64,000 nucleotides of DNA from contig NZ_JARXXV010000001.1 of assembly GCF_029893825.1 (NCBI RefSeq), forward strand, positions 744,001 through 808,000, written 5' to 3'. Origin of the DNA: Aurantimicrobium minutum (GTDB lineage: Bacteria > Actinomycetota > Actinomycetes > Actinomycetales > Microbacteriaceae). Shown here one piece after another: positions 52,396 through 61,597 of this stretch; positions within the stretch are counted from its first letter, which is position 1; every line of letters starts with the position of its first letter. A program made the translations under genes and the position numbers. The notes beneath the pieces were generated by a model. That model ran no database searches, was not told where the DNA came from, and saw nothing but the letters and a program-made list of their open reading frames with translations.

Positions 52396-53619
52396 ATGAG
52401 TGAAGAGGCATCCACCCCGGAAGATCCGTGGCCCATTGCTGCACTCACCACCAAGCTCAAGGCGTATCTCGATCGCTTAGGCCTGGTCTGGGTTGAGGGC
52501 GAAATCACCCAGTGGGATCAACGCTCCTCTGGCATCTTCGGAAAGCTCAAAGATCTCACCGAAGACTCGACCATGGGCTTCACCATCTGGTCCAATGCCC
52601 GCACCAAGATGCCCGATGACATCAAGCAAGGCGACCGGGTTATTGCGCTGGTCAAAGTCGACTTCTGGAAGAAGAACGGCAACCTTGGGCTCAACATCTT
52701 GGAACTGCGTCATGTGGGTCTGGGCGATCTCTTAGAAAAGTTGGAGCGCTTACGCGCTCAGCTGGCTAAGGAGGGCCTGTTCGATGCAGACCGCAAGGTT
52801 CCGCTGCCGTTCTTGCCCCAATGCATTGGCCTCATTACCGGTCAAGACTCTGATGCAGAAAAAGATGTTCTGCGCAATGCGCATCTGCGTTGGCCACAGG
52901 TGGAATTCAAGGTGGTTCACACCAAGGTTCAAGGTGATCAAACTGTTCCTGAAGTTATTGCTGCCATACAGAAACTCGATGCTGACCCCGACGTAGACGT
53001 CATCATCGTTGCTCGCGGAGGTGGTGACTTCCAGAACCTTCTACCCTTCTCTGACGAGAAGTTGGTGCGCGTGGCAGCTGCCTGTGTGACACCACTGGTC
53101 AGCGCCATCGGCCATGAGGCCGATGCACCGCTACTAGATAACGTTGCCGATCTGCGCGCCTCCACCCCCACAGACGCTGCCAAGCGAGTCGTTCCTGATG
53201 TGGGCGAAGAGTTGGCACGTGTTGCAGATGCCCGCAGTCGCATCTCAAACCGCGTAACAAACTTCCTCACCCAGGAAATGGACCGACTTGAGACCTTACG
53301 TAGCAGGCCTGTGCTGGCAGATGCCGACTGGATCATTTCTACCCGTGCCGAAGAAATCGTGCGCAACGTTCAACGAGGCAGTGACTTAGTCGATCGTGCA
53401 CTCCACAATGCCTCGGTAGAGACGCAGTCCTTGAAAACTCAACTCCGTGCACTCTCACCCCAGCAAACACTGGACCGCGGCTACGCCATTGCCGTGTTGC
53501 CGAACGGGAAAGTTGTTCGAACGGCAAAGGATGCACCGGCCAAGGCAGAGTTTTCTCTCACCCTCGCTGAGGGCACTATTGACGCGGTTTCGGCCGGTCC
53601 ACGGAAGGTAGAATCGTAA
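52396..53619 (+). CDS. xseA: Exodeoxyribonuclease VII large subunit
   Basis: 407 residues from ATG 52396 (GAAGG upstream); the frame extends to 52282 but that overlaps ispH. N-terminal OB-fold ([29 protein letters not shown]), then the nuclease core [45 protein letters not shown] and [33 protein letters not shown], followed by a coiled coil and the C-terminal DRGYAI segment. With XseB it degrades single-stranded DNA. The small subunit follows after 2 bp. Confidence 0.98.
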   Translation: MSEEASTPEDPWPIAALTTKLKAYLDRLGLVWVEGEITQWDQRSSGIFGKLKDLTEDSTMGFTIWSNARTKMPDDIKQGDRVIALVKVDFWKKNGNLGLNILELRHVGLGDLLEKLERLRAQLAKEGLFDADRKVPLPFLPQCIGLITGQDSDAEKDVLRNAHLRWPQVEFKVVHTKVQGDQTVPEVIAAIQKLDADPDVDVIIVARGGGDFQNLLPFSDEKLVRVAAACVTPLVSAIGHEADAPLLDNVADLRASTPTDAAKRVVPDVGEELARVADARSRISNRVTNFLTQEMDRLETLRSRPVLADADWIISTRAEEIVRNVQRGSDLVDRALHNASVETQSLKTQLRALSPQQTLDRGYAIAVLPNGKVVRTAKDAPAKAEFSLTLAEGTIDAVSAGPRKVES

Positions 53620-53621
53620 CC

Positions 53622-53837
53622 ATGGCAGCACCAGTAGATGTCTCGAAGCTCAGCTACGAAGACGCACGCAATGAACTCGTTGCCGTTGTTTCTCAACTGG
53701 AGCAGGGCAGCCCTACTCTTGAAGAGACGCTGGCCTTGTGGGAACGCGGCGAAGCACTGGCTCAGCGCTGTGAAGAATGGCTCGTGGGCGCCAAGGAGCG
53801 TTTGAACGCTGCCCGCGCCGGACTTGAAAAAGAATGA
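53622..53837 (+). CDS. xseB: Exodeoxyribonuclease VII small subunit
   Basis: 71 residues, normal length. LSYEDARNELVAVVSQLEQGSPTLEETLALWERGEALAQRCEEWL is the full XseB helical hairpin. It starts 2 bp after xseA and overlaps the DUF4245 gene by 4 bp (ATGA), so the three are co-translated. Confidence 0.97.
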   Translation: MAAPVDVSKLSYEDARNELVAVVSQLEQGSPTLEETLALWERGEALAQRCEEWLVGAKERLNAARAGLEKE

Positions 53838-54469
53838 GCAAGCAGCCCAAGATTGTCGCCGAGCTAGGTCGTCCTGAGACACCAGCTGAGACTGCCGCTC
53901 GCAAGGCAGAGAATTCCAGGCTGTATCGCTCTCGCAAGACGATCAATAACTTGATCTACTCTCTCTTGGTCACTGTTGGACTCGTTCTGGTGATCTACTT
54001 CATGGTTCCCCGCGCTGAGGGTGACCCCAACTGGAAGATTGACTACGTCGCCCAGAGCGAGATTGCGTCGCAATCTCTGGGTGAGGACTTACTCGTTCCC
54101 GCGATGCCTGAGCAGTGGCGCGCAAACGCAGCAGAGCTGCGTAACGCCACAAACGGTCAGGTCATCAGCTGGTATATCGGTTTCATCACTCCGGCAGATA
54201 AGTTCATTGCCTTCAATGAGGCATTCGATGCCGATGCCACGTGGATTTCAAACACGCTCAAGGACTACCCCGCCACCGGTGAAATCACTATTGATGGCCA
54301 GGTGTGGACTGTGTATGACAATCGCGCTATGAATGACGCAGGAAACGTTCAATACGCCCTGGTCACCACTTCTGGACGTTCAACAGTTGTGCTCTTTGGC
54401 ACGGCAGACAACGCAGAATTTGAACAACTTGCCACATCCATCACGGCGGATCTGAGGAGCGCACAATGA
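53834..54469 (+). CDS. DUF4245-family membrane-anchored protein
   Basis: 211 residues. A cytosolic head of about 37 residues, one hydrophobic helix (LIYSLLVTVGLVLVIYFMV), then an extracytoplasmic domain containing VPAMPEQWRANAAELR, SWYIGFITPADKFIAF and the late FEQLATSITADL. This is the DUF4245 architecture, common beside xseAB/fumC in actinobacteria; function unknown. It overlaps both neighbours by 4 bp. Confidence 0.9.
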   Translation: MSKQPKIVAELGRPETPAETAARKAENSRLYRSRKTINNLIYSLLVTVGLVLVIYFMVPRAEGDPNWKIDYVAQSEIASQSLGEDLLVPAMPEQWRANAAELRNATNGQVISWYIGFITPADKFIAFNEAFDADATWISNTLKDYPATGEITIDGQVWTVYDNRAMNDAGNVQYALVTTSGRSTVVLFGTADNAEFEQLATSITADLRSAQ

Positions 54470-55122
54470 CCAGCTTGACTCCAGCTAAAGCATGGGCAGA
54501 GATGATTCGTGGCAACGAACGTTTCGTTTCGGGAGCTCCTGCACACCCCCGCCAGGATGTTGACCGCCGTGCTGAACTCGTAGATGAACAGCGCCCCACC
54601 TCTGCCCTGTTTGGATGCTCCGACTCCCGCCTTGCTGCGGAAATCATCTTCGATAAGGGCTTGGGGGATTTGTTCGTGGTTCGTAATGCGGGCCAGATCA
54701 TCTCCGATTCGGTGGTTGGTTCACTGGAGTATGCAGTGGGTGTGCTTGAGGTGCCCCTCATAGTGGTGCTCGGTCACGACAACTGTGGTGCGGTCAATGG
54801 CGCCATCAACATGTTGGGCAAAGACTCCACTCCTCTGCCACCCCACATTGAATCTTTGGTTTCCCGGATTGTTCCGGCTATCCGTCGCGTTGCCGGCAAG
54901 GCAGGTCTCTTCGCACCAGATGGCACGCTGGATCCTCACGCCGTGGACGCACTCGAAGTTGGCCGTGAACACTTACGTGACACCATTGCCGAACTGATGG
55001 AAAGCTCAGAACTCATTACCCAGGCCATTGCAGATGGCAACCTCGCCATCGTGGGTGCTAACTATCGCCTGGGCCAAGGCCTGGTACAGCCCGATGTCGT
55101 TGTCGGCGACATCGGACAATAA
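54466..55122 (+). CDS. Beta-class carbonic anhydrase
   Basis: 218 residues. Zinc ligands are in [15 protein letters not shown] (Cys, with the Asp-Arg dyad) and [10 protein letters not shown] (His and Cys); VVRNAGQ is the family motif between them. It interconverts CO2 and bicarbonate, supplying carboxylases. It starts within the stop of the DUF4245 gene (ATGA overlap) and lies 32 bp upstream of fumC. Confidence 0.95.
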   Translation: MTSLTPAKAWAEMIRGNERFVSGAPAHPRQDVDRRAELVDEQRPTSALFGCSDSRLAAEIIFDKGLGDLFVVRNAGQIISDSVVGSLEYAVGVLEVPLIVVLGHDNCGAVNGAINMLGKDSTPLPPHIESLVSRIVPAIRRVAGKAGLFAPDGTLDPHAVDALEVGREHLRDTIAELMESSELITQAIADGNLAIVGANYRLGQGLVQPDVVVGDIGQ

Positions 55123-55154
55123 TTCTTCACTGGCACCTGAACCAAGGAGCGCTC

Positions 55155-56549
55155 ATGGCAACGAATAAAGACTTCCGAGTCGAGCACGACACCATGGGTG
55201 AAGTGCTGGTCCCCCTCACCGCACTCTATGGAGCGCAGACTCAGCGCGCAGTGGAGAACTTCCCCATCTCGGGCACCACGCTTGAGCCTGCCCACATCGC
55301 TGCACTGGCACAGATTAAGAAGTCTGCTGCTCTGGCTAACGCCGAGCTGGGTGTGTTGAACCAGAGGATCGCAGACTCCATTGCCTGGGCAGCAGACCAG
55401 GTGATTGCTGGTAAATACAACGACCAGTTCCCGATTGATATCTACCAAACAGGTTCTGGCACCAGTTCAAACATGAACATGAATGAGGTGTTGGCCACCC
55501 TCGCCTCGGGCAAACTGAAAAAAGAAGTTCACCCCAACGACCACGTGAACTGCTCACAGTCTTCTAACGATGTCTTTCCCACCTCCGTTCACGTTGCCGT
55601 CACGAGTGCACTGCTGAAAGATCTCATTCCTTCTTTGGAATATTTGGCTAAGTCACTAGAAAAGAAGGCAAAGAAGTGGGCAACCGTGGTCAAGTCCGGT
55701 CGCACTCACCTGATGGATGCCACCCCGGTGACACTGGGTCAAGAATTTGGCGGCTATGCCGCACAGATTCGCCTGGGTGTTGAGCGCATCAAGGCTGCTC
55801 TGCCCCGCATCGCCGAAGTCCCCCTTGGCGGCACAGCAGTGGGCACGGGCATCAACACCCCCAAGGGCTTCCCTCAGTTAGTGATTAAGAAGCTGGCGAA
55901 AGAAACCAAGCTTCCCATCACCGAAGCACGTGATCATTTCGAAGCACAGGCTAACCGCGACGGTTTAGTCGAAGCCTCTGGTGTTCTGCGCACCATCGCG
56001 GTGTCTATGACCAAGATCTGTAACGACATTCGCTGGATGGGCTCAGGCCCCAACACTGGTCTTGCTGAGATCCACATCCCCGACCTCCAGCCAGGCTCCT
56101 CCATCATGCCCGGCAAGGTGAATCCTGTAGTTCCCGAGGCAGTGCTGATGGTGTGTATGCGGGTCATCGGCAACGATGCTGCCGTGGTGATGGGTGGGGC
56201 CTCTGGACTTTTTGAGCTCAACGTGGCCATCCCCGTGATGGGTAGCTCCGTGCTCGAATCTATTCGCTTGCTCTCTTCTGCCTCGCGCATTTTGGCTGAT
56301 AAGACCATCGCGGGCCTCGAAGCAAACGTGAAGCGTGCGCGGGCAATGGCAGAGTCAAGCCCCTCCATCGTGACCCCGCTGAACAAATACATCGGCTACG
56401 AAGCAGCTGCCAAGATTGCCAAGCATGCCGTTGCCACCGGCAAGACCATACGTGAATCCACCATTGAACTTGGATACGTCGATGGAAAGAAACTCACTCT
56501 TGAACAACTCGATGCGGCACTGGATGTGCTGTCCATGACTCACCCCTAA
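55155..56549 (+). CDS. fumC: Class II fumarate hydratase
   Basis: 464 residues. The fumarase/aspartase signature [11 protein letters not shown] is intact; other marks are [40 protein letters not shown] and the C-terminal [20 protein letters not shown]. An oxygen-stable TCA-cycle enzyme without Fe-S cluster. Last member of the xseAB-DUF4245-carbonic anhydrase-fumC unit, with AAGGAG before the ATG. Confidence 0.98.
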   Translation: MATNKDFRVEHDTMGEVLVPLTALYGAQTQRAVENFPISGTTLEPAHIAALAQIKKSAALANAELGVLNQRIADSIAWAADQVIAGKYNDQFPIDIYQTGSGTSSNMNMNEVLATLASGKLKKEVHPNDHVNCSQSSNDVFPTSVHVAVTSALLKDLIPSLEYLAKSLEKKAKKWATVVKSGRTHLMDATPVTLGQEFGGYAAQIRLGVERIKAALPRIAEVPLGGTAVGTGINTPKGFPQLVIKKLAKETKLPITEARDHFEAQANRDGLVEASGVLRTIAVSMTKICNDIRWMGSGPNTGLAEIHIPDLQPGSSIMPGKVNPVVPEAVLMVCMRVIGNDAAVVMGGASGLFELNVAIPVMGSSVLESIRLLSSASRILADKTIAGLEANVKRARAMAESSPSIVTPLNKYIGYEAAAKIAKHAVATGKTIRESTIELGYVDGKKLTLEQLDAALDVLSMTHP

Positions 56550-56589
56550 TTGTTTAGATCCTTATTCACACCCACTACTTGGAACATCA

Positions 56590-57570
56590 ATGAAATACAC
56601 ACAACTGCGTGACTTGACCGTCTCTCGCATCGGCCTAGGCTGCATGGGCATGTCTCACCTCTTCACAGGGAAAGATCAGCCTGATGAAGTTCACATCGCC
56701 ACCATTCACCGCGCCCTCGAACTCGGTGTGACCTTCTTTGACACCGCAGAGATTTATGGTCCCTTCAAGAACGAAGTTCTGGTCGGAAAGGCACTGAAAG
56801 CTCACCGTGATGAGGTTGTCATTGCCACGAAGTTTGGCCTGATGACCGGCGAGGGTGCTGACCGCAAGCTCGGTATGGACTCGAGCCCTGCCAACATTCG
56901 CTACGCCGTTGAACAGTCGTTGAAGCGCCTGGACATGGACTACATCGACCTCTACTACCAGCACCGCGTGGACAAGAGCATCCCTATCGAGGACGTCATT
57001 GGCACCCTCAAGGAGCTCATCGACGAGGGCAAGATTGGCCACATCGGTCTCTCTGAAGCAGGTCAGCAAACTCTGCGCCGCGCTAACGCAGTCCACCCCA
57101 TCACCGCATTGCAGTCCGAGTATTCACTGTGGACCAGAGATGGTGAAGACGGAACCTTGGATCTTCTGCGCGAACTCGGTATTGGCTTTGTTCCCTACTC
57201 TCCCCTGAGCCGCGGAATGCTCAGCGGCAAGATCACCTCACTGGAGCAATTCAACGAGGATGACTGGCGTCTCACCAACCCGCGCTTTGAGCCTGAGGCA
57301 TTCGAACAAAACAAGCTCATCGTTCAGAATGTGATTGAGATTGCCAACGAAGTTGGCTGCACACCTGCCCAGCTGGCCTTGGCATGGCTGCTGGCTAAGG
57401 GTGCTGACTGGTCACCCATTCCTGGCACCGTGCGCATCAGCCACCTCGAGGAAGACCTCGCAGCTGTTGATGTTGTTCTCACCGACGACCAGGTTGCCCG
57501 ACTCGATAACATCACTCAGCCCATTGGTGATCACCACAATGCGGCACAAACCAAGATGTTTGACCGCTAG
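56590..57570 (+). CDS. Aldo/keto reductase
   Basis: 326 residues. The catalytic tetrad is visible: Asp in FFDTAEIYG, Tyr in the same segment, Lys in VIATKFGL and His in DLYYQHRVD. IPGTVRISHLEEDLAAVD at the C-terminus binds NADPH. The sequence resembles the AKR13/YghZ-like group (SRIGLGCMGMSH start). Substrate unknown. It lies 9 bp before the DUF1932 oxidoreductase and is probably co-transcribed. Confidence 0.94.
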   Translation: MKYTQLRDLTVSRIGLGCMGMSHLFTGKDQPDEVHIATIHRALELGVTFFDTAEIYGPFKNEVLVGKALKAHRDEVVIATKFGLMTGEGADRKLGMDSSPANIRYAVEQSLKRLDMDYIDLYYQHRVDKSIPIEDVIGTLKELIDEGKIGHIGLSEAGQQTLRRANAVHPITALQSEYSLWTRDGEDGTLDLLRELGIGFVPYSPLSRGMLSGKITSLEQFNEDDWRLTNPRFEPEAFEQNKLIVQNVIEIANEVGCTPAQLALAWLLAKGADWSPIPGTVRISHLEEDLAAVDVVLTDDQVARLDNITQPIGDHHNAAQTKMFDR

Positions 57571-57579
57571 GAAACTCGC

Positions 57580-58362
57580 ATGACCACCTTTGCTGTTATC
57601 GGCCTCACCGAGCCAAGTCTTCACTTGGCGGATGCCCTGCGTGCCGCAGGTGCGCAGGTGGTCGGCTTTGATGCAGCACCTCCGCAATATGCTCCGGTGG
57701 CTGTTGCCGAGAGCATCGATGATGCGGTGCAGGGTGCAGATGTTATCTTGAGCTTCACTGCCCCCAACCTTGCATTCAGCACGGCTGAGAAGGCAGCTTC
57801 AGCGCTCAAGAACGGTGCGCTGTATGCAGATTTCAGCGCCACGAGTCCTGAGACAAAGAGGCGCCTCTCAGAGGCACTTCCTGCTGGAGCATATATTGAT
57901 GCGGCGCTGGTTTCAGACAGCACCGTCGAAGCCTCTGGTGCGAATGCTCAAGGCTTCGCCGATGCACTGAGCGCCCTGTCTGTGGAGACTGTTGCTGTTT
58001 CGTCTGTTCCAGGCGATGTTGCCGCCAGAATGCTGCTTCGCAGCCTGCTGGCAAAGTCTCTGGCGACAGCAGTGACAGACACCCTCTGGGCGGCCGAGAG
58101 CCTCGGACTCGAAGACTGGGCGTGGGAAGAAGTGCAACGCCAGCTCTCAGAGATGACCGGCCAGGATGCTCAAGACCTTATCGATGACACCGCGACAAAC
58201 TTCAAGCGTCACCAGATTGAGATGCAAGACGTGGTGGAGCTCCTTGCGGGTAGTGAATATGAGAGCACCATGGTTGCCCCCATTCAGTTCAACCATGGCC
58301 GGATCATGCACGGCAAGAAGATTCCTCACAGCAAGGCACCACATAAGAAGTGGATTAGATAA
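57580..58362 (+). CDS. DUF1932-type NAD(P)-dependent oxidoreductase, degenerate cofactor motif
   Basis: 260 residues. N-terminal 6-phosphogluconate-dehydrogenase-like Rossmann domain and C-terminal helical DUF1932 domain (LRSLLAKSLATAVTDTLWAAESLGLEDWAWEEV). The expected glycine-rich loop reads IGLTEPSLHLADAL: two of the glycines of GxGxxG are replaced, so cofactor binding may be altered. Similar proteins are sometimes found with protocatechuate 4,5-cleavage genes, which lie 1.4 kb away on the other strand; a link is possible but unproven. The end overlaps the convergent nucleotidyltransferase by 8 bp. Confidence 0.85.
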   Translation: MTTFAVIGLTEPSLHLADALRAAGAQVVGFDAAPPQYAPVAVAESIDDAVQGADVILSFTAPNLAFSTAEKAASALKNGALYADFSATSPETKRRLSEALPAGAYIDAALVSDSTVEASGANAQGFADALSALSVETVAVSSVPGDVAARMLLRSLLAKSLATAVTDTLWAAESLGLEDWAWEEVQRQLSEMTGQDAQDLIDDTATNFKRHQIEMQDVVELLAGSEYESTMVAPIQFNHGRIMHGKKIPHSKAPHKKWIR

Positions 58363-59080
58363 GCAATCCCCGGACAGAAACCAATGTTTCCTCTGCTCGC
58401 GCTATCTCTGAGGCACTAAAACCAAACCACCAAGGTTGAAGGACATCTCCTATTTCAGCGCTGAGATGCCGGAGATACTTTTTGTCTTTCTTTGAAAGCT
58501 CTGCCAGTTCGAAATCTTTTCCTGGGGTTGCCGCTAGAAGCGTAACGAGATCCCGAAGATGTCGTTCTCTGTTGACTCGGTCAACCTGGTGGGCGGCAGA
58601 TTTCGCAACAATCGCTCCCACACTGTCTGGAATCTGAATTGTAAAACTGCGCACTCCGTCGGAGAGGACGTATGTATCACGCCTCGCCAGAGCCTGTGCA
58701 GCGCCAGCGGTTTTCAAAACCTCATGACCTGCCCATTTCACAGGCCAGGTTATTTCCCTGCTCGCCATGATATCAATAACATCTTCACCGCGTCGAAACC
58801 GATGAAAGCCCCCTGCCCAGCTGGGTATTTGGGGTTCAAACCCTAATCGCTGGATGGGCGCAGCTATTGAACCGATGGAATTTCGAGACAGGTCTATTAG
58901 CGCATCTACGTCACGCGTCAATCGAGTTTGGCCAAGTCCCGCCCGGAGTGCATGCAGCTGAACCATGGCACCGCCAACAAGCACCCATGATCCTTCTGGT
59001 GTTGCTTCTGCAACCTCTTTGAGGAGATTCCAGAGTTGTTGATCCTTTTCAATTGTTATTGAGAATGTATTTCCTGCCAC
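58355..59080 (-). CDS. Nucleotidyltransferase, AbiEii/MenA-like (putative toxin)
   Basis: 241 residues. WVLVGGAMVQLHALRAGLGQTRLTRDVDALIDLS is the DNA-polymerase-beta-type nucleotidyltransferase motif (GG, then T-R-D-V-D metal ligands), followed by EDVIDIMASREITWP and a helical C-terminus with KSAAHQVDRVNRERHLRDL, typical of AbiEii-like toxins. It overlaps the upstream HTH gene by 25 bp. AbiE-type pairs act as type IV toxin-antitoxin and phage-abortive systems; this assignment is by resemblance only. Confidence 0.78.
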   Translation of the reverse strand: MAGNTFSITIEKDQQLWNLLKEVAEATPEGSWVLVGGAMVQLHALRAGLGQTRLTRDVDALIDLSRNSIGSIAAPIQRLGFEPQIPSWAGGFHRFRRGEDVIDIMASREITWPVKWAGHEVLKTAGAAQALARRDTYVLSDGVRSFTIQIPDSVGAIVAKSAAHQVDRVNRERHLRDLVTLLAATPGKDFELAELSKKDKKYLRHLSAEIGDVLQPWWFGFSASEIARAEETLVSVRGLLI

Positions 59081-59709
59081 AATCTCAGCTCCTGTTCAAC
59101 AAATTCAATACCAGCAGCTCGCACACGAGCATCGGTGCTTCTCGCAGCATCTATGGCGATGAGGATGGAGGGTGTATTCCCCACGACTCGCTGCTTTCCG
59201 TCTCGCCATCTATAAACAGCAAGATTTCCCTGAACGTAACTGACAGCATCAAAGGCTCGAGGAATATCTGCGATATCTGTGTACAAGTGCATCGCGGAAC
59301 TGGTACCGAGGACATCATGATCGATCAAGGAAATCGCTGAATCAGCGGTGAGAAAAACCCGAGCACTTTGCTCGTCAATATTGCGTGCTTGAAACCACTC
59401 AACAGTGATGAGTCTGTGTATCTGTGAAACAAAGGTGAGCGCATCAGTGTTGAGAAGTCGAAGCTCAGCACGAGTTGATATCTCTCCGCCCAGTCCACTG
59501 ATTGCAGTGATCATCTCCCAGGAAAGATCAGAATCCCAGGGCCGGCCATTGACTCTGTTGAGCACCCGATACTTTGCTACTTCGGCAGCATCAATGACCC
59601 AACGCCCAGCAACGTTTGTTGCTTCCAGGCCTCCAGTCCGCACAAGCTCCGTAACTCGCCTGCGAGAGAGCCCCAGTTCTCGGGCAACGCGTGAAGTTGA
59701 TACATACAT
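59056..59709 (-). CDS. HTH-domain protein, putative antitoxin of the nucleotidyltransferase
   Basis: 217 residues. The N-terminal 45 residues form an excisionase/MerR-like HTH (STSRVARELGLSRRRVTELVRTGGLEATNVAGRWVIDAAEVAKY); the remaining about 150 residues are not recognised but resemble in size the C-terminal part of AbiEi antitoxins. Its 3' end overlaps the nucleotidyltransferase start by 25 bp, fitting a coupled antitoxin-toxin pair. The promoter region (59710-59755) is very AT-rich and contains GAATA-N6-TATTC, a possible self-operator. The pair looks like an insertion between the DUF1932 gene and the lig operon. Confidence 0.75.
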   Translation of the reverse strand: MYVSTSRVARELGLSRRRVTELVRTGGLEATNVAGRWVIDAAEVAKYRVLNRVNGRPWDSDLSWEMITAISGLGGEISTRAELRLLNTDALTFVSQIHRLITVEWFQARNIDEQSARVFLTADSAISLIDHDVLGTSSAMHLYTDIADIPRAFDAVSYVQGNLAVYRWRDGKQRVVGNTPSILIAIDAARSTDARVRAAGIEFVEQELRLWQEIHSQ

Positions 59710-59755
59710 AAATAATACCTTTTGAGGAATAGTTTATTATTCGTTACTTAAACAA

Positions 59756-59785
59756 ACAAGGGGCGCTGTAATCAGCGCCCCTTGT
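59756..59785 (-). terminator. Terminator of the lig operon
   Basis: Perfect 13-bp stem ACAAGGGGCGCTG (59756-59768), loop TAAT, CAGCGCCCCTTGT (59773-59785), followed on the minus strand by TTGTTTAAG. It lies 13 bp past the ligC stop and just before the HTH gene promoter. Confidence 0.88.
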
Positions 59786-59798
59786 ATTGAGTTTGAGA

Positions 59799-60749
59799 CT
59801 AGTGGTCGAGCTGCTGCTGGAGCTGATCGAGCACGATGTAGCAGGGAAGAACCTGGGCAACGCTCGCGTTAGGTTCACGGCCTTCCTTGATCGCTGCCAC
59901 GAACTCACGGTCCTGGAGTTCAATACCGTTCATCGAGACATCCACGTTAGAAACGTCAATGACTTCTTCCTTGCCGGTGACGAGGTCGTCATAGCGCGCG
60001 ATGTAGGTGTTGGTGTCACCGATGTAACGGAAGAAAGTACCCAATGGTCCGTCGTTGTTGAACGAGAGCGAGAGGGTGCAGATCTTTCCAGTTTCGGTAG
60101 CCAACTGGATCGACATGTCCATTGCGATGCCGAGTTCTGGGTGCTTGGGTCCCTGAATAGCGTTCGCCTTCACGATCTTTTCACCGGTCTGGTACTGGAA
60201 CAGGTCCACGGTGTGGGCTGCGTGGTGCCAGAGCAGGTGGTCAGTCCACGAGCGGGGCTGTCCCAGTGCATTCATGTTGGTGCGACGGAAGAAGTAGGTC
60301 TGCACATCCATCTGCTGGATGTTGAACTCTCCGGCAGTGATCTTGTTGTGAACGTACTGGTGAGAAGGGTTGAAACGGCGGGTGTGACCTGCCATCGCAA
60401 TCAATCCTGTTTCCTTCTGCACATCCACGATGTCCTGAACACCGGCAAGGTTGTCTGCCATGGGGATTTCCACCATCACGTTCTTGCCAGCACGCAGTGC
60501 CTCAATGGTTTGGTCGTGGTGCATCTGAGTAGGGGTGGCCAGGATGACACCATCGAGATCTGGCTGTGCCAGAAGCTCGGTGTAGCTATCAAAGCCCTTG
60601 TCTGCACCATACTTTTCAGCCACTTCATCAGCCACATTCTGGCGGCTGTGAGCGACGTACTTAATGGTGGCGTCAGGAATATTGGCCAACGCATCCAAGT
60701 GCTTCTGACCGAAGGCTCCCAGGCCAACAACAGCAATATTGACGGTCAT
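59799..60749 (-). CDS. ligC: 4-carboxy-2-hydroxymuconate-6-semialdehyde dehydrogenase
   Basis: 316 residues, Gfo/Idh/MocA fold. NAD(P)-binding VVGLGAFGQKHLDAL at the N-terminus and VMVEIPMADN where the family usually has EKP, as in LigC. MAGHTRRFNPSHQYVHNKI and LGQPRSWTDHLLWHHAAHTVDLFQYQTGE are typical of the CHMS dehydrogenase branch. It oxidises the cyclic hemiacetal of the ring-cleavage product to 2-pyrone-4,6-dicarboxylate (PDC), the substrate of LigI. Last gene of the operon, 2 bp after ligB. Confidence 0.95.
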   Translation of the reverse strand: MTVNIAVVGLGAFGQKHLDALANIPDATIKYVAHSRQNVADEVAEKYGADKGFDSYTELLAQPDLDGVILATPTQMHHDQTIEALRAGKNVMVEIPMADNLAGVQDIVDVQKETGLIAMAGHTRRFNPSHQYVHNKITAGEFNIQQMDVQTYFFRRTNMNALGQPRSWTDHLLWHHAAHTVDLFQYQTGEKIVKANAIQGPKHPELGIAMDMSIQLATETGKICTLSLSFNNDGPLGTFFRYIGDTNTYIARYDDLVTGKEEVIDVSNVDVSMNGIELQDREFVAAIKEGREPNASVAQVLPCYIVLDQLQQQLDH

Positions 60750-60751
60750 GT

Positions 60752-61597
60752 TTAGTCTTCCTTCGGAGTAAGAATCAGGTGCCCAACAGAGGTGTTCGAT
60801 GCGGGGACGTGGTTGAAGCGGTAGACCTCGTTGACCTTATCTCCCAGTGCACCACGCATGATCAACCACATGATCAACTCAACACCTTCAGAGCCGGCTT
60901 CGATCATGTATTCCAGGTGTGGCTTGTATTGCAGAACCTCTGGTTGGTTGATTAGGTCATCCATGAATTGGATGTCCCAGGGCAGGTTTATCAAACCGGC
61001 GCGAGCGCCCTGGATTTGGTGGCTCATGCCACCGGTGCCCCAGACTTCAACGCGCAGGTCACCGTCGAACTGTTCCACCGCACGCTTGATGGCTTTACCC
61101 AGCGCCAAGCAGCGCTCACCGGATGGCTGAGGGTTCATCACCACGTTGACGGGCAGAGGAATGACTTTGGTGGGCCACTTCTCTGGTGAGCCATACATCA
61201 GCGACATGGGCACGGTCAGACCGTGGTCCACCTCAAGGGCGTTGAGGATGGTCATGTCGAAGTCATCCATGATCAGCGAAGCACCCAGGTGGGTTGCCAG
61301 CTCAGGAGCACCCTCGACGACAGGAATGGGACGGGGGCCATAACCCTCGTCGCAGATGGCGAAGCTATCTGCAATACCGAGGGCAAAGGTGGGCATGATG
61401 TCCATACCGAAGTAGGAAGCGTGGTCGTTATAGACAATGATCGCCACATCGGCAGGGTTGTCTTTTGCCCACTGCTTGGAGAATTCGTAGCCATCAAACA
61501 TGGGCTTCCAGTAAGCATCTTGTGTCTTACCGGAGTCCACGGCGTGACCGACAGCGGGAACGTGACTGGTGGCAATACCAGCAACAATCTTGGCCAT
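60752..61597 (-). CDS. ligB: Protocatechuate 4,5-dioxygenase beta subunit
   Basis: 281 residues. Type II extradiol dioxygenase. Iron ligands: His12 in GIATSHVPAVGHAVD, His59 in VYNDHASYFG, and the Glu in EAGSEGVELIMW near the C-terminus; catalytic His in GTGGMSHQIQG. With the alpha subunit (ligA) it opens the ring of protocatechuate between carbons 4 and 5. It starts inside the ligA stop (TAATG), so subunits are produced together. Confidence 0.97.
   Translation of the reverse strand: MAKIVAGIATSHVPAVGHAVDSGKTQDAYWKPMFDGYEFSKQWAKDNPADVAIIVYNDHASYFGMDIMPTFALGIADSFAICDEGYGPRPIPVVEGAPELATHLGASLIMDDFDMTILNALEVDHGLTVPMSLMYGSPEKWPTKVIPLPVNVVMNPQPSGERCLALGKAIKRAVEQFDGDLRVEVWGTGGMSHQIQGARAGLINLPWDIQFMDDLINQPEVLQYKPHLEYMIEAGSEGVELIMWLIMRGALGDKVNEVYRFNHVPASNTSVGHLILTPKED

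Noticed and set aside
52335-52508. Upstream extensions of ispH (to 52508) and xseA (to 52282)
   Set aside because: They would make the divergent genes overlap head to head by over 200 bp; conserved protein starts and the TACACT box support the shorter forms.
58355-59755. Mobile element carrying the HTH/nucleotidyltransferase pair
   Set aside because: No integrase, transposase, terminal repeats or target duplication could be found around the pair, so transfer is only a suspicion.
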